From Legionella sp. W10-070 (GTDB taxonomy: Bacteria > Pseudomonadota > Gammaproteobacteria > Legionellales > Legionellaceae), in NCBI RefSeq assembly GCF_900640175.1, contig NZ_CAAAJC010000003.1, forward strand, positions 62,001 to 126,000: 64,000 nucleotides of DNA, read 5' to 3'. The notes under the pieces are model-generated. The model searched no databases and was not told where the DNA came from. It saw only the letters and a program-made list of their open reading frames with translations. The position numbers and the translations under genes were made by a program. Positions within the stretch are counted from its first letter, which is position 1; the number at the start of each line of letters is the position of its first letter. Shown here piece by piece: positions 51,996 through 61,457 of the stretch.

Positions 51996-53381
51996 TTAGC
52001 TGTTTTCTTGCAAGTTCAGTTCACTGTTAAAGCGGCTATAACCCCAGTAGATTACCATCCCAGCCAGCATCCATGCTGTAAATCGCAGCAGTGTTATCCA
52101 AGGCAGGTTCATGATGAGGTAAGCGCAGCTGATAATGCCCAAAACAGGAATAACCGGCATCAATGGGGTTTTAAATGGACGGGGCAAATCAGGATGAGTG
52201 TAGCGCAAAACAATCACGCCGGTACAAACAATGATAAACGCAAAAAGAGTGCCTACATTAACTAATTCTGCCAGGTCATCGATGGGCACCAATGCTCCGG
52301 TTAATGACATCACTATGGCACATAATACAATAATCCTTACAGGTGTTTTGGTGCGGGAATTGGTGGTAGCAAAAAAGCGCGGCAATAAACCATCGCGGGA
52401 CATGGCATAAAATACCCGGGTAAGCCCGTAGAACAAGACCAGCATAACCGTTGTAAGCCCTGCTATCGCGCCAACCCCGACCAAACCGGCTGCCAGTTTA
52501 TGTCCCAGCAACAGGAGAGAGTGGCTGATAGGAGAAGCAACATTTAGGGTTGAATAATGGGTGATGCCAGTTAACAGGGCAGAGACGACGATATAAATGC
52601 TTGTGCAAACAAGTAAGGAACCAATAATGCCAATGGGCAGGTCACGTTGTGGATTGATGGCTTCTTCAGCGGCTGTAGAGACGGCATCAAATCCAATGTA
52701 TGCGAAAAAGATTAGCGAGGCACCTTCGACAACGCCTTTCCAGCCAAAGGGCAGGAAGGGAGACCAGTTTTCAGGCTCCACGGCAGTCAATGCGATGGTA
52801 ATGAACAAAAGGATGACCAATAATTTTACCAGCACGATAAGGTTGTTAAAACGCGAACTGGATTTTACCCCCCAGGCCAACAAGGCTGCCAGGATAATGA
52901 CAATTAAAAAAGAGGATAAATTGAATAACCCGCCACTGGCTGGACCATGGAGCAAGTCAGTGGGCAAGCCCATCTTAATTGAGCGCAAGAAATCATTAAA
53001 ATAACCACTCCAGCCTACTGAAACAGCAGAAACTGCAATTGCATACTCCAGTAAGAGATCCCAGCCGACAATCCAGGCAATGAATTCACCAAACCCCATG
53101 TAAGCATAACCATAGGCGCTGCCGCATCCGCCCACTGAGGCAGCCAATTCAGCATAGGATAAGGCTGCAAACGCACAAGCAAACCCTGCCACAATATAGG
53201 ATAGAATAATCGCAGGCCCTGCCTGGGTTGCTGCAACCACGCCAGTTATTACAAAAATACCGGCGCCAATAATTGCGCCAATCCCCAAGAAAACCAAATC
53301 GAGCGCGGAGAGGCATTTCGCCAAATGCATAGCGCCTGGTTGATTAAGTTCATTAACCGCTTTTTTGCGAAATAAGTCCAT
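51996..53381 (-). CDS. APC-family amino acid permease
   Basis: The 461-residue inner-membrane transporter has about 12 helices. VFLGIGAIIGAGIFVITGVV carries the unwound helix-1 GxG substrate motif, and SYAELAASVGGCGSAYGY and FFAYIGFDAVSTAAEEAINP are family motifs. It is close to YfnA/CAT-type cationic or branched amino acid carriers. Amino acids are Legionella's main carbon source, but the exact substrate is unknown. Confidence 0.92.
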   Translation of the reverse strand: MDLFRKKAVNELNQPGAMHLAKCLSALDLVFLGIGAIIGAGIFVITGVVAATQAGPAIILSYIVAGFACAFAALSYAELAASVGGCGSAYGYAYMGFGEFIAWIVGWDLLLEYAIAVSAVSVGWSGYFNDFLRSIKMGLPTDLLHGPASGGLFNLSSFLIVIILAALLAWGVKSSSRFNNLIVLVKLLVILLFITIALTAVEPENWSPFLPFGWKGVVEGASLIFFAYIGFDAVSTAAEEAINPQRDLPIGIIGSLLVCTSIYIVVSALLTGITHYSTLNVASPISHSLLLLGHKLAAGLVGVGAIAGLTTVMLVLFYGLTRVFYAMSRDGLLPRFFATTNSRTKTPVRIIVLCAIVMSLTGALVPIDDLAELVNVGTLFAFIIVCTGVIVLRYTHPDLPRPFKTPLMPVIPVLGIISCAYLIMNLPWITLLRFTAWMLAGMVIYWGYSRFNSELNLQENS

Positions 53382-53486
53382 GTTAGTATTCTCTTGGGTA
53401 GATTAGTTAACGCTGACCAACCCGGCAATTGATAAGTTCCTTTAGCATAAACTATGCCAGAATAATGGCGCTTCTATTGAAATTTA

Positions 53487-54050
53487 ATGAAAAATTTTTT
53501 TATTAGCCTGTTTTTATTAACATTTTCGAGTATTTCTTTCGCAAATTCTCAAGAAGCCTGTTCAGGCTGGCCCCCCTGGTTTCAGTCAGGTTGTCGGCGT
53601 CTGCATCAGCTTTGGAATGAAGGAAACAATGAGCTTTATGTTTCAGGCTATGCCTGGCATAACCGCTTTACTTATCCCAGGGATAAGGTCGACAGTTATA
53701 ATGAGCTGGCCTGGGGCGGAGGATTAGGAAAGGGGCTTTATGATGAAGACGGCGACTGGCATGGTCTTTATGCTATTGCTTTTCTTGATTCGCATAAAAA
53801 TGTGGAGCCGGCTGCAGGTTATGCTTTCCTTAAGGTTGCCCACTTGGGGCCAAACACCCGCCTTGGTGCCGGCTATACGATTTTAGTTACCATGCGTCCT
53901 GATATCTTTAATAATGTCCCTTTTCCTGGCGTTCTGCCGTGGATTTCACTTAACTATCGTCACCTGACCTTATCGGCTACCTATATCCCAGGTTCCGGAC
54001 ACGCAGGAAATGTATTGTTCCTGTTAGGCAAATGGACTTTCGACCTATAG
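53487..54050 (+). CDS. pagP: Lipid A palmitoyltransferase (PagP/Rcp)
   Basis: The 187-residue outer-membrane beta-barrel enzyme has a signal peptide (about 1-19, cleaved near SFAN). Family catalytic residues are seen: His58 (YAWHNR), Asp101 and Ser102 (AFLDSH). PagP moves palmitate from phospholipid to lipid A. The Legionella homologue Rcp promotes resistance to cationic peptides and infection. It ends in a Phe-containing strand, as outer-membrane proteins do. Confidence 0.93.
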   Translation: MKNFFISLFLLTFSSISFANSQEACSGWPPWFQSGCRRLHQLWNEGNNELYVSGYAWHNRFTYPRDKVDSYNELAWGGGLGKGLYDEDGDWHGLYAIAFLDSHKNVEPAAGYAFLKVAHLGPNTRLGAGYTILVTMRPDIFNNVPFPGVLPWISLNYRHLTLSATYIPGSGHAGNVLFLLGKWTFDL

Positions 54051-54095
54051 AGATTGTTTTAATTATTTAAGAAAGTCGCACTCCGATGGCAACAG

Positions 54096-54374
54096 TTACT
54101 TGCTTAATTTTTTAATCATTAAATCAATATCCTCAACCTCTCCGGAATAATGGTAATAGATACGGTTGTGGTAGCAATCAATAATGCAAAGAGGCTCCCG
54201 GGGGTTATTTTCTAATTGCTTAAAGATCCAATAAATACCTTCCGAGCCAGTGTTTACAATATCTTTTAGCAAATCCAGCATCTTATCCTCTTCAAATTCG
54301 GCTTGTGTGCAAATTAAACCGGAAGATTGACTGGTTACCTTGTAAGCATAATGCATTTCTTTCATCAGACTCAT
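54096..54374 (-). CDS. Small hypothetical protein
   Basis: The 92-residue soluble protein has no recognised domain. ATG at 54365 (residue 4) is an equally good start, with AGGATGAG before it. The composition is ordinary. It lies after pagP on the opposite strand. Confidence 0.55.
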   Translation of the reverse strand: MSLMKEMHYAYKVTSQSSGLICTQAEFEEDKMLDLLKDIVNTGSEGIYWIFKQLENNPREPLCIIDCYHNRIYYHYSGEVEDIDLMIKKLSK

Positions 54375-54790
54375 CCTGTCAAGGGGGATATTTATAGTAT
54401 CGGCTTAATTTTGAAAAATTGTAAGGCAGAAATACATGAATATCCGGCATCATTGGTGCTCTGGGTATGATATTGGATAGCTGATTCAAAGTGCCGGTTA
54501 CAATCGTTTTTTACAGTGATTGGTAATTTTTCCTCAGTCATGGGGATTGTGAATGTATTGCCAATACGCAGGAGTGTTTAACAGAAGTACTATACTTTAA
54601 ATAAATAATAAATTATCAGGAGATACCCTCAATTAATTTTGAGGAAAAAAATGGATTATGTCATTTTGTGTTTGAATGAGGGAATAGCAAGCTCTATTTA
54701 ACGAATTAAAACACAAAGTGACATCAGTTGACTGTACTGGAAAACTTGATTGAGGATGCGCCCTGAGCAGGGCGTTAAAAAGGAGATGGG
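54375..54790. other. Intergenic region with leader hairpin
   Basis: No gene is recognised in this 416-bp gap apart from a 16-codon frame at about 54651. A small stem, CGCCCTG with CAGGGCG near 54757-54774, lies just before the AAGGAG of the next gene and could influence its translation. Confidence 0.35.
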
Positions 54791-55114
54791 ATGAGAACAA
54801 TTATCGTTAGCCTGTTTTCTCTTCTGTTAATATTATTCAGCCCAATTAACTTCGCAAACAGAATTTTACTTACCGGCAAGCCTTTACTGCTGCAGCCTCA
54901 TGGTGAGTATTACAGCTTCCCAAGGGACTATCAAGGAACAATCGATGGTTATCATTTTGTCTTTGTTGGCGGCGTTTATCGTGTGTGCCATATCAACAGG
55001 CAACCGCAACTTGCCAACCTTGACATGCTGCGCATCCATATAGAACTAGGAAGTAAAAGATTCTTTTGGAACTGTTATACTTATGACCGCAGATTCTTTA
55101 AAATTCATTTTTAA
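54791..55114 (+). CDS. Small secreted hypothetical protein
   Basis: The 107-residue protein has a clear N-terminal signal peptide (RTIIVSLFSLLLILFSPINF) and a mature part with two Cys (VCHI, WNCYT) that could form a disulfide. The family is unknown. AAAAGGAGATGGG before the ATG is a strong ribosome site. Confidence 0.65.
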   Translation: MRTIIVSLFSLLLILFSPINFANRILLTGKPLLLQPHGEYYSFPRDYQGTIDGYHFVFVGGVYRVCHINRQPQLANLDMLRIHIELGSKRFFWNCYTYDRRFFKIHF

Positions 55115-55251
55115 GGACAATAAGTGTGTCATAACAACAGCCTGAAACCTTAAGAAGAAGGCTTGCTAAGGCTTTTAATCTTTACTTTCCCGAACTAAAC
55201 TACTAATAATTAGTTCCTGATAATCAAACCTAACTTTCAAGGATTGAGAAG

Positions 55252-55794
55252 ATGAAATCATTTGTTGAACAAGCTCAATTTTATGCCGAATACCATAAGA
55301 AACCATTTACACTTTATACCCATCTGGCTGGTGTACCTTTAATCATATTTTCCTTGCTGATTTTTTTAGGCTTTTTTCACCTTATGGTTCCCGGAGTATT
55401 TGACTCTACGATTTCGAGCATAGCAACGGTTGTATTGCTGGTTTATTATTTTTTCCTCAATTGGCGCCTGGCTTTGGTTCTCACACCTGTTCTCATTTTT
55501 TTATTATGGATAGCTGATATCATTACAGCTGCAGGTCCCACACGCTATGCTTTATGGACCTTTGTGGTTACTTTTATTTTAGGTTGGGTATTGCAGTTGA
55601 CAGGCCATTACCTGGAAGGAAAGCGCCCGGCTTTACTGGTAAATTTCTGGCAGGCATTAGTTGCTCCCTTGTTTCTTACCGCCGAATTATTTTTTAAATT
55701 TGACCGCATGAAAAAGCTACAGCAGCAGATTTACGGCGTCAATCTTCCGGTAGATGCAGCAGAAGCCAATAACTCACCAGACGATACCCTCTGA
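55252..55794 (+). CDS. DUF962 / Mpo1-like membrane protein
   Basis: The 180-residue protein matches the DUF962 family (yeast Mpo1/YGL010w): FYAEYHKKPFTLYTHLAGVP at the start with two conserved His, four or five helices, and a C-terminal GHYLEGKRPAL motif with another His. Mpo1 is an iron-dependent dioxygenase of 2-hydroxy fatty acids in phytosphingosine breakdown; bacterial homologues are less studied. Confidence 0.85.
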   Translation: MKSFVEQAQFYAEYHKKPFTLYTHLAGVPLIIFSLLIFLGFFHLMVPGVFDSTISSIATVVLLVYYFFLNWRLALVLTPVLIFLLWIADIITAAGPTRYALWTFVVTFILGWVLQLTGHYLEGKRPALLVNFWQALVAPLFLTAELFFKFDRMKKLQQQIYGVNLPVDAAEANNSPDDTL

Positions 55795-55813
55795 CAATAA
55801 CCTGGAAGCTGGT

Positions 55814-55849
55814 TTTTCATGGCTCAAGGTGTCTTTTGAGCCATGAAAA
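55814..55849. terminator. Terminator hairpin between convergent genes
   Basis: A perfect 14-bp stem (TTTTCATGGCTCAA at 55814-55827 with its complement at 55836-55849) with an 8-base loop is flanked by T and A tracts. It serves the DUF962 gene and the convergent EEP gene. Confidence 0.7.
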
Positions 55850-55859
55850 TACGATGACA

Positions 55860-57380
55860 CTACATTTTGGCTTCTATGCCTGGTTTATCGCCTAATTCTT
55901 CCTTTAGCGACTGCAGTGTATCATGAGTTTTGGTAAATTTAGGGGAGAAAAAGGGAAGGATATTACGATGAACATCCATTAATTGATTGTTATTTTTAAT
56001 TTTATCACTAAGCACAGTTGATGAAGGCTCCTCATTTTCCCAGTTTTTAATAATTTGTAAAATATCCTTTTTTGTACTCTTTGCTGGGGTATTTGTTATT
56101 TGGTCTTTCAAGGCATTAAGACTGGCTATTTTTTCAGAAGCATCCCTTAAATACCAGCGCCGTACCGATAACCTTGAAGTTTCCGTATTAATTTTTTGAG
56201 CTACCTGATGTTTTAACATGGCTGTTTGTAGGGCCTGGTGCAACAAGTCTATTTTATCTACAGGCGCAAAAACACAGCAAAAAAGCTGACCACCCTCTCG
56301 AGGATCTGTAGAGTTGATAGTTTCAAACTGAAAGTCATCAAATTCTCTCTTTATCGCTGCAATAACAGGTGACCTGTTAGGAAAGCGAATAGCGATAGCT
56401 TTATTGTTGTAACTGTCGCTGGCCATGCGCACAACCAGCGTCTCATCACCAAAACCCTCTTTAAGTGAGTTTTCGTAGTCAAAAATAGTTTTCCCGTCAA
56501 TAATCGCCGTTTTTTGATAATAATCATCCAGGCACATCACCATTCTGTATTCTTGCCATACGTCAGCCTCGGCTTCATTCCGCTCGTCGATGACAATTTC
56601 TGCGGTATCAAAATCCAGGGTCTCTATGGAAAGTTGATGAATGCTTCCGCTGTTATCACGGTAAAAACCGCCATCAGGATGGTCTGTGATTTGTATCTCG
56701 TCAGAAAGCCCGTTAGCTGCTGCAATGACAGGCGGTACGATACCTGTGGTAAGGTTCTTTTTACGATGATCCGCAGGTGGGGCTAATCTTGAATTGGTAT
56801 CCCCCATAATGACTGAGATGTCACTTTCAGTCTTGGTTAATACTGAATGATATTGTTCTTCCATATAGTGAGGAAAAGGGCTGTAGTTTCCCCATATGTT
56901 ATGCACGTCTATAGAAAAACCAGACTTCTTGTCTGTAAACGTCATTGAGCGTATTCTTGATATTTCATCTTCAGCGCTCTGCTGTAATTGCAACCGCTTT
57001 TTATTATAGCAGCTAATGACCCCGAAACGGTCAATGATGATATCCCAATCGTTTCCTAATACCTCCTCTAGGCAGGGTACGATAGCTTGATTAGCTTCTT
57101 GTAGCAAAATGACATCGACTTGATGCTTTTTAATACTGTAGCCTAATCCTGAAGCGATCTGTTGGTAGCGAAATAACGTGTGCCCCTCAGGGATCTCCAT
57201 TCGGCGCGGATGAACACCAGAACAACCTTCACCGCCTAAAATATTAAGCGAAACAATGTTTAATGACTCTTGCTCCCCAAGAGGCACTTTACTAAGGACA
57301 GGCAAATGATCGGAACGTGCTAAATCAGGATTTTTCTTGACTTCTTCATAGGTAGGGAAGAGGGGATGTTTTCTGCTCAT
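55860..57380 (-). CDS. Endonuclease/exonuclease/phosphatase-fold protein, candidate effector
   Basis: The 506-residue protein's first 250 residues carry the EEP order of catalytic motifs: Asn46 in SLNILGG, Glu95 in ILLQEAN, an HNIWGNY His, DTNSR (GDTN) and TDHPD (Asp-His pair). The fold covers phosphoinositide 5-phosphatases, sphingomyelinases and nucleases. The C-terminal half is helical, the tail hydrophilic. No signal peptide is seen, and an effector that acts on host phosphoinositides is a reasonable but unproven guess. Confidence 0.75.
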   Translation of the reverse strand: MSRKHPLFPTYEEVKKNPDLARSDHLPVLSKVPLGEQESLNIVSLNILGGEGCSGVHPRRMEIPEGHTLFRYQQIASGLGYSIKKHQVDVILLQEANQAIVPCLEEVLGNDWDIIIDRFGVISCYNKKRLQLQQSAEDEISRIRSMTFTDKKSGFSIDVHNIWGNYSPFPHYMEEQYHSVLTKTESDISVIMGDTNSRLAPPADHRKKNLTTGIVPPVIAAANGLSDEIQITDHPDGGFYRDNSGSIHQLSIETLDFDTAEIVIDERNEAEADVWQEYRMVMCLDDYYQKTAIIDGKTIFDYENSLKEGFGDETLVVRMASDSYNNKAIAIRFPNRSPVIAAIKREFDDFQFETINSTDPREGGQLFCCVFAPVDKIDLLHQALQTAMLKHQVAQKINTETSRLSVRRWYLRDASEKIASLNALKDQITNTPAKSTKKDILQIIKNWENEEPSSTVLSDKIKNNNQLMDVHRNILPFFSPKFTKTHDTLQSLKEELGDKPGIEAKM

Positions 57381-57521
57381 ACTGTATTTCCATGTTCATT
57401 TAATAAGGGACAATTGTATCAAAATTCGCCACAACTGTCTATATTTTGAACTTAAAATAAGCTCGAATCAGACTGCAGTAGAATGGATTTATTTTCCATT
57501 CAAAAGGTTTGTCAAGGCACC

Positions 57522-57665
57522 AGGTTCTGTGCCCTTATCGCGAGCTTGAGTCAAAAAGCCTTGATTGGCGAGCACCGAAGCGGAGCATACATAGAAGTAT
57601 GTGAGCATCGGAGCGCAGAAAATCAAGGCTTTTTGGCCTAGATAGTAGATAAGGGCACAGAACCT
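57522..57665. mobile_element. Palindromic 144-bp MITE-like repeat, copy 2
   Basis: This matches 28545-28688 with only about five differences over 144 bp, in the same orientation. The right end CTAG provides the TAG stop codon of rlmKL, so the element abuts that gene. No transposase is encoded within it. Confidence 0.88.
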
Positions 57666-59775
57666 AGATCTTCTTGCTAATCATAAAGCAATAATGAATA
57701 CGTTTGCTGCGTTTGAAATCGAAATCAATGGTTTCAGCGCTTATATCGCGAACATCATATTTCTCCATAATTAGCGGGGAAAGCTTGAATTGTCTAAAGT
57801 TGGTTGAAAAGTATAATATGCCTTGCGGATTTAATAAGCGCATGGCAGCCTCAATTAACAATAGCTGATCCCGTTGGACATCCAGCGTTTTTGTCATGCG
57901 TTTTGAATTTGAAAAGCTAGGAGGGTCTAAAAAAATCACATCAAACCGATCACGGGCTACCCTTAACCATTCCAGGCAATCAAAATGAACAAACTGATGC
58001 TTGGATAAATCAAGATGATTAAGCCTGAAATTATCTTCTGCCCATTTTAAGTAAGTTTTGGATAAATCAACATTGGTGGTCATCGCGCCAGCCAAAGCAG
58101 CATGCACGCTGGCAGTTGCTGTATAGCAAAAGCAATTAAGGAATCGCGTCCCTGGCTTTAATTGGGCAAAGCGCAAACGTAATGGACGATGATCTAAAAA
58201 CAGCCCTGTATCCAGATAGTCATACAGGTTTACCTGCAATTGTGCATTCCCTTCAGTGACCGTCATGGTGTGCCGGGTTTGCTGTAATTTTTGATATTGC
58301 TTACTGCCCTTTTGAGGTTTTCGCTGCTTAACAACAAGCTTGTCCGGGGAAATTCCCAATGCCTGGGGTACAACCTGAATTACTTCAAGACTACGTTTTT
58401 CAGCTTTGTGCGCAGGAATAGAGGCTGGAGCAGTATATTCCTGCAGAACCGCATGATCATTATAAATGTCTATCGCAAAGGCATATTCAGGCAAATCCGC
58501 ATCGTAAACACGGTAACAGCTGATGTGGTTACGCTTGGCCCATTTCAGTAAATGCTGATGGTTTTTACGCAAACGATTTGCCAGCATCTGCGCTCCCGAT
58601 GAGAGGGCACCGATGTTGCCGGTTTTTAACTGATTTTCAGCGCCAAGGATCACCGAATATAATTTGCACTCTAAGGGTCCGTTGTATAAGCTGTATTGTT
58701 TGCTGGCACGCAACCCCAGGGCTTTTGCCAACATCGGGTTGGATGTTAAAACCGCTGCCTGCCAACCTTGATAATGAGTATATAAAGTAGTCCCTAACTG
58801 TTGATAAACAGGCACCAGCTGTGTTGCATCACCTAAGCGTTCACCATAAGGAGGATTGCAGACAATCAAGCCCTGTTCGTAATCAGGACGACAATCTTTT
58901 ACCTCCATGGCCGCAAACTCCACTAAAGGCAACACCCCGGCACGTTCAGCATTCGCATGGGCTATCTTGATAAGTCTTGGATCACTGTCAGTCCCCTTTA
59001 ATTTAACTTTAAGGGGTTTTACCTGCTGTAGCGCCAAGGTTCTGACTTTTTCCCACAGGGAGGGCTGATGTTGTACCCAGTGTGCAAGCGATTGATCATG
59101 ACGCAATAATCCAGGCGCTATTTGGCTTGCCATCATTGCCGCTTCTATCACAATAGTACCCGCTCCACAGAAAGGGTCCTGAAGGCTATAGCCTTTGGCC
59201 GCCAACTGTGGCCATTTGGCACGAATCAACATGGCTGCAGCAACGTTTTCCTTTAAGGGTGCCTCTCCGGCTTGTGTGCGATAACCACGCTGGTGCAAAC
59301 TGTAACCGGTTAAATCCAGACTTACCGTAACCACATCATGCTTCAAGTGCGCATGCAGGCGGATTTGCGGTTTTGATCGTTCAATGGAAGGACGTAAGCC
59401 CTTAAATTGGCGAAAGTGATCAACAAGCCCATCCTTTACTACCTGCGCGCCAAACATGGAATTGCGGATATGGGAGGAGGAGCCATGAAATTCTATGGAG
59501 AAAGTTTTATCGGCAGTGAATACCGTCTGCCAGGGAAATTGGTTGCAAAGTTGGTAGAGGCTTTGTTCATTATGGGCCTGGCCACTGAAGAGTATAAGTT
59601 GCACTCGGTTAGCCAGCCTTGACCAGAGACAAAGCTGGTAAACGACAGCCAGTTCAGCCTCCCCGTAAACGCCTTGAGGGCTTACCTGGGTAACATGTAA
59701 GCCTAAGGACTTCAGTTCCTCTTCAAGAAGATATTCCAACCCTTTGGGACAGCTGACAAACAGAGCGTATTTCAT
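57664..59775 (-). CDS. rlmL: 23S rRNA m2G2445/m7G2069 methyltransferase RlmKL
   Basis: The 703-residue fused methyltransferase starts at ATG 59775, overlapping the darP stop by 4 bp (ATGA). An N-terminal THUMP domain precedes an RlmL methyltransferase (DPFCGAGTIVIEAAMMA, IVCNPPYGERLG) and a C-terminal RlmK methyltransferase (FLDHRPLRLRF, FLDPPSFSNSKRM). The two catalytic halves modify G2445 and G2069. The stop is supplied by a mobile repeat. Confidence 0.95.
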   Translation of the reverse strand: MKYALFVSCPKGLEYLLEEELKSLGLHVTQVSPQGVYGEAELAVVYQLCLWSRLANRVQLILFSGQAHNEQSLYQLCNQFPWQTVFTADKTFSIEFHGSSSHIRNSMFGAQVVKDGLVDHFRQFKGLRPSIERSKPQIRLHAHLKHDVVTVSLDLTGYSLHQRGYRTQAGEAPLKENVAAAMLIRAKWPQLAAKGYSLQDPFCGAGTIVIEAAMMASQIAPGLLRHDQSLAHWVQHQPSLWEKVRTLALQQVKPLKVKLKGTDSDPRLIKIAHANAERAGVLPLVEFAAMEVKDCRPDYEQGLIVCNPPYGERLGDATQLVPVYQQLGTTLYTHYQGWQAAVLTSNPMLAKALGLRASKQYSLYNGPLECKLYSVILGAENQLKTGNIGALSSGAQMLANRLRKNHQHLLKWAKRNHISCYRVYDADLPEYAFAIDIYNDHAVLQEYTAPASIPAHKAEKRSLEVIQVVPQALGISPDKLVVKQRKPQKGSKQYQKLQQTRHTMTVTEGNAQLQVNLYDYLDTGLFLDHRPLRLRFAQLKPGTRFLNCFCYTATASVHAALAGAMTTNVDLSKTYLKWAEDNFRLNHLDLSKHQFVHFDCLEWLRVARDRFDVIFLDPPSFSNSKRMTKTLDVQRDQLLLIEAAMRLLNPQGILYFSTNFRQFKLSPLIMEKYDVRDISAETIDFDFKRSKRIHYCFMISKKI

Positions 59776-60251
59776 CGGAGACATGTCCTTAAAAAACGGA
59801 ATAATGCTTTTGCAGCACCCGTGTTCTTTTGGGTATTCCTTTCATCGGCCGCTTTTTTAACTAATTGCCGCAACTGCTGTACATCCTGAGGCTGATAATG
59901 ATTGATAAATTCGGTAAGTGCTTCTTTTCCCTGATCAATCAAACGCTCTCGCCATTGCTCCAGTTCATGGAATGCTACGGTTTGCGCAGCATCTTCTGCA
60001 ATTACCGTCTCGTAGGCTTCGGCAATTGCTTCACCATCTGCCGCCCGCATCAGCTTTCCTATCAATTGTGCCTGACGCCTTATTGCACCATGGCCTTTAA
60101 TCGTTTTCGCATCAATAACTGCCCGACGCAGATTTGCAGGCAAAGGCAACTTATCAAGCTTTGTCATGCTCAAGTCGATGAGCTTCACCCCTATTTTCTG
60201 CAAGGCTTCTGCGTCGCGCTTTTTTTGTGATTTACTTTTTGGCTCTTCCAT
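59772..60251 (-). CDS. darP: Ribosome-associated protein DarP (YjgA)
   Basis: The protein is 159 residues from ATG at 60251 (MEEPKSKSQKKRDAEAL). The SKSQKKR start and the LRELI-like helical segments are typical of the DUF615/YjgA family, a late 50S assembly factor. The C-terminal LRQLVKKAADERN segment is conserved. It is overlapped by rlmKL downstream. Confidence 0.9.
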   Translation of the reverse strand: MEEPKSKSQKKRDAEALQKIGVKLIDLSMTKLDKLPLPANLRRAVIDAKTIKGHGAIRRQAQLIGKLMRAADGEAIAEAYETVIAEDAAQTVAFHELEQWRERLIDQGKEALTEFINHYQPQDVQQLRQLVKKAADERNTQKNTGAAKALFRFLRTCLR

Positions 60252-60344
60252 CAAATCAACCCTTTTTATTACTACCCAAGCCAAATTATCAGCTTATCCA
60301 ACTATAGTTTGATTTTATCATCTTTAATGCTTTCCAGAACCAGG

Positions 60345-61253
60345 TTAATCGGTAATAAATGATACCTGCGCTCCATGTCTGGGTTTTGGTGGGCGAGACT
60401 GTAGATATGTGCGGCCTATGGCGTAAAGATTATAAATTAAAATACCCAGTAATAAAGAATGCAACCAGGAGATAGTTAACTGGGTAAATAGGGGCAAGGT
60501 AATAAAAACGCCAATGCAACCTGCAAAACTGAGGATCAGGGTTTTCTTCAGGGGGATTTTATTTTGTTGAACGAAAACCAGGGTTGTCAAGGGTTGCTGC
60601 ATGGCTCCGGCGGTTGTCATGATAGGAAAGGCAACCACAGGAGAGACATTTAATAAAAACAACACCCCCTGAACCATCACAAACAAGCCAATTCCAACCG
60701 AGGTCAATGCACCACAAACGATCATGGCGAAAAAGCCAATCCCCAGCCGCCAGGAGTGCAGTTCAACCAGATCACCGCCAATCGGCATTAAATGTAATTG
60801 ATGACAAACGAGCAAGCCAATAATCACTATAAAGCAGCATACCATTGCCAGGCGGATGGCTTGCTTGCTTAAACGGCTGACTACATTGCCACCTATTACA
60901 CCGCCAATGCAGGCACCTGAAACCAGGGTCATCAAGGTGACAAGATCAACATCAACCAATTGCATAAAGAAGAGGGATTCAATGGTGCCTGGTATTACCT
61001 GGGCACCATTATTAACGGCGGGCAACTCATCGTCAGGAAAAGTACCAAGCAATTTAGCCAGGGTTACATTTACAGCAAAGCTGCCAATTCCGAGGGTGTC
61101 GGCAATAAAAGCAACGATTCCGCTAAAAAAGAGTTTTATATAGTCCAGCGACGATAATTTTATCGCGGGTTGCTTGGCCAGACCGTAAAACATGGCAGCC
61201 ACACAAACCAGGGTTAAAATCAAAACTACAAAAATTATCACAGTGATGGCCAT
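60345..61253 (-). CDS. TauE/SafE family permease
   Basis: The 302-residue inner-membrane protein has about eight helices and the two TauE repeats: IVAFIADTLGIGSFAVNVTL and GGVIGGNVVSRLSK, with a second GALTSVGIGLFVMVQG. Members export sulfite or organosulfonates, though many have other substrates. The ATG at 61253 has GAGGG upstream. A link with the sulfonate cluster 52 kb away is possible but not supported by position. Confidence 0.85.
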   Translation of the reverse strand: MAITVIIFVVLILTLVCVAAMFYGLAKQPAIKLSSLDYIKLFFSGIVAFIADTLGIGSFAVNVTLAKLLGTFPDDELPAVNNGAQVIPGTIESLFFMQLVDVDLVTLMTLVSGACIGGVIGGNVVSRLSKQAIRLAMVCCFIVIIGLLVCHQLHLMPIGGDLVELHSWRLGIGFFAMIVCGALTSVGIGLFVMVQGVLFLLNVSPVVAFPIMTTAGAMQQPLTTLVFVQQNKIPLKKTLILSFAGCIGVFITLPLFTQLTISWLHSLLLGILIYNLYAIGRTYLQSRPPKPRHGAQVSFITD

Positions 61254-61457
61254 CACGCCCTCAGTTATTTGTTAGGATTGTTGATTTCTGTCGTAATAAC
61301 AGCAAAAAAGTAAAGATTATATATTATTTATGCTGCCCCAGCAAACACCAAGGTGACTATAAATAAGTCTTGTTGTCTATTTTTTATAGTTTATCGTGGA
61401 AATTAAACCACAACAATTGGCTTGAATTTAATCCTTTTGAAGGCATCGTTGACAGGT

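Noticed and set aside
54651-54701. A 16-codon open frame after a GAGG
   Set aside because: It is too short and featureless to support as a gene.
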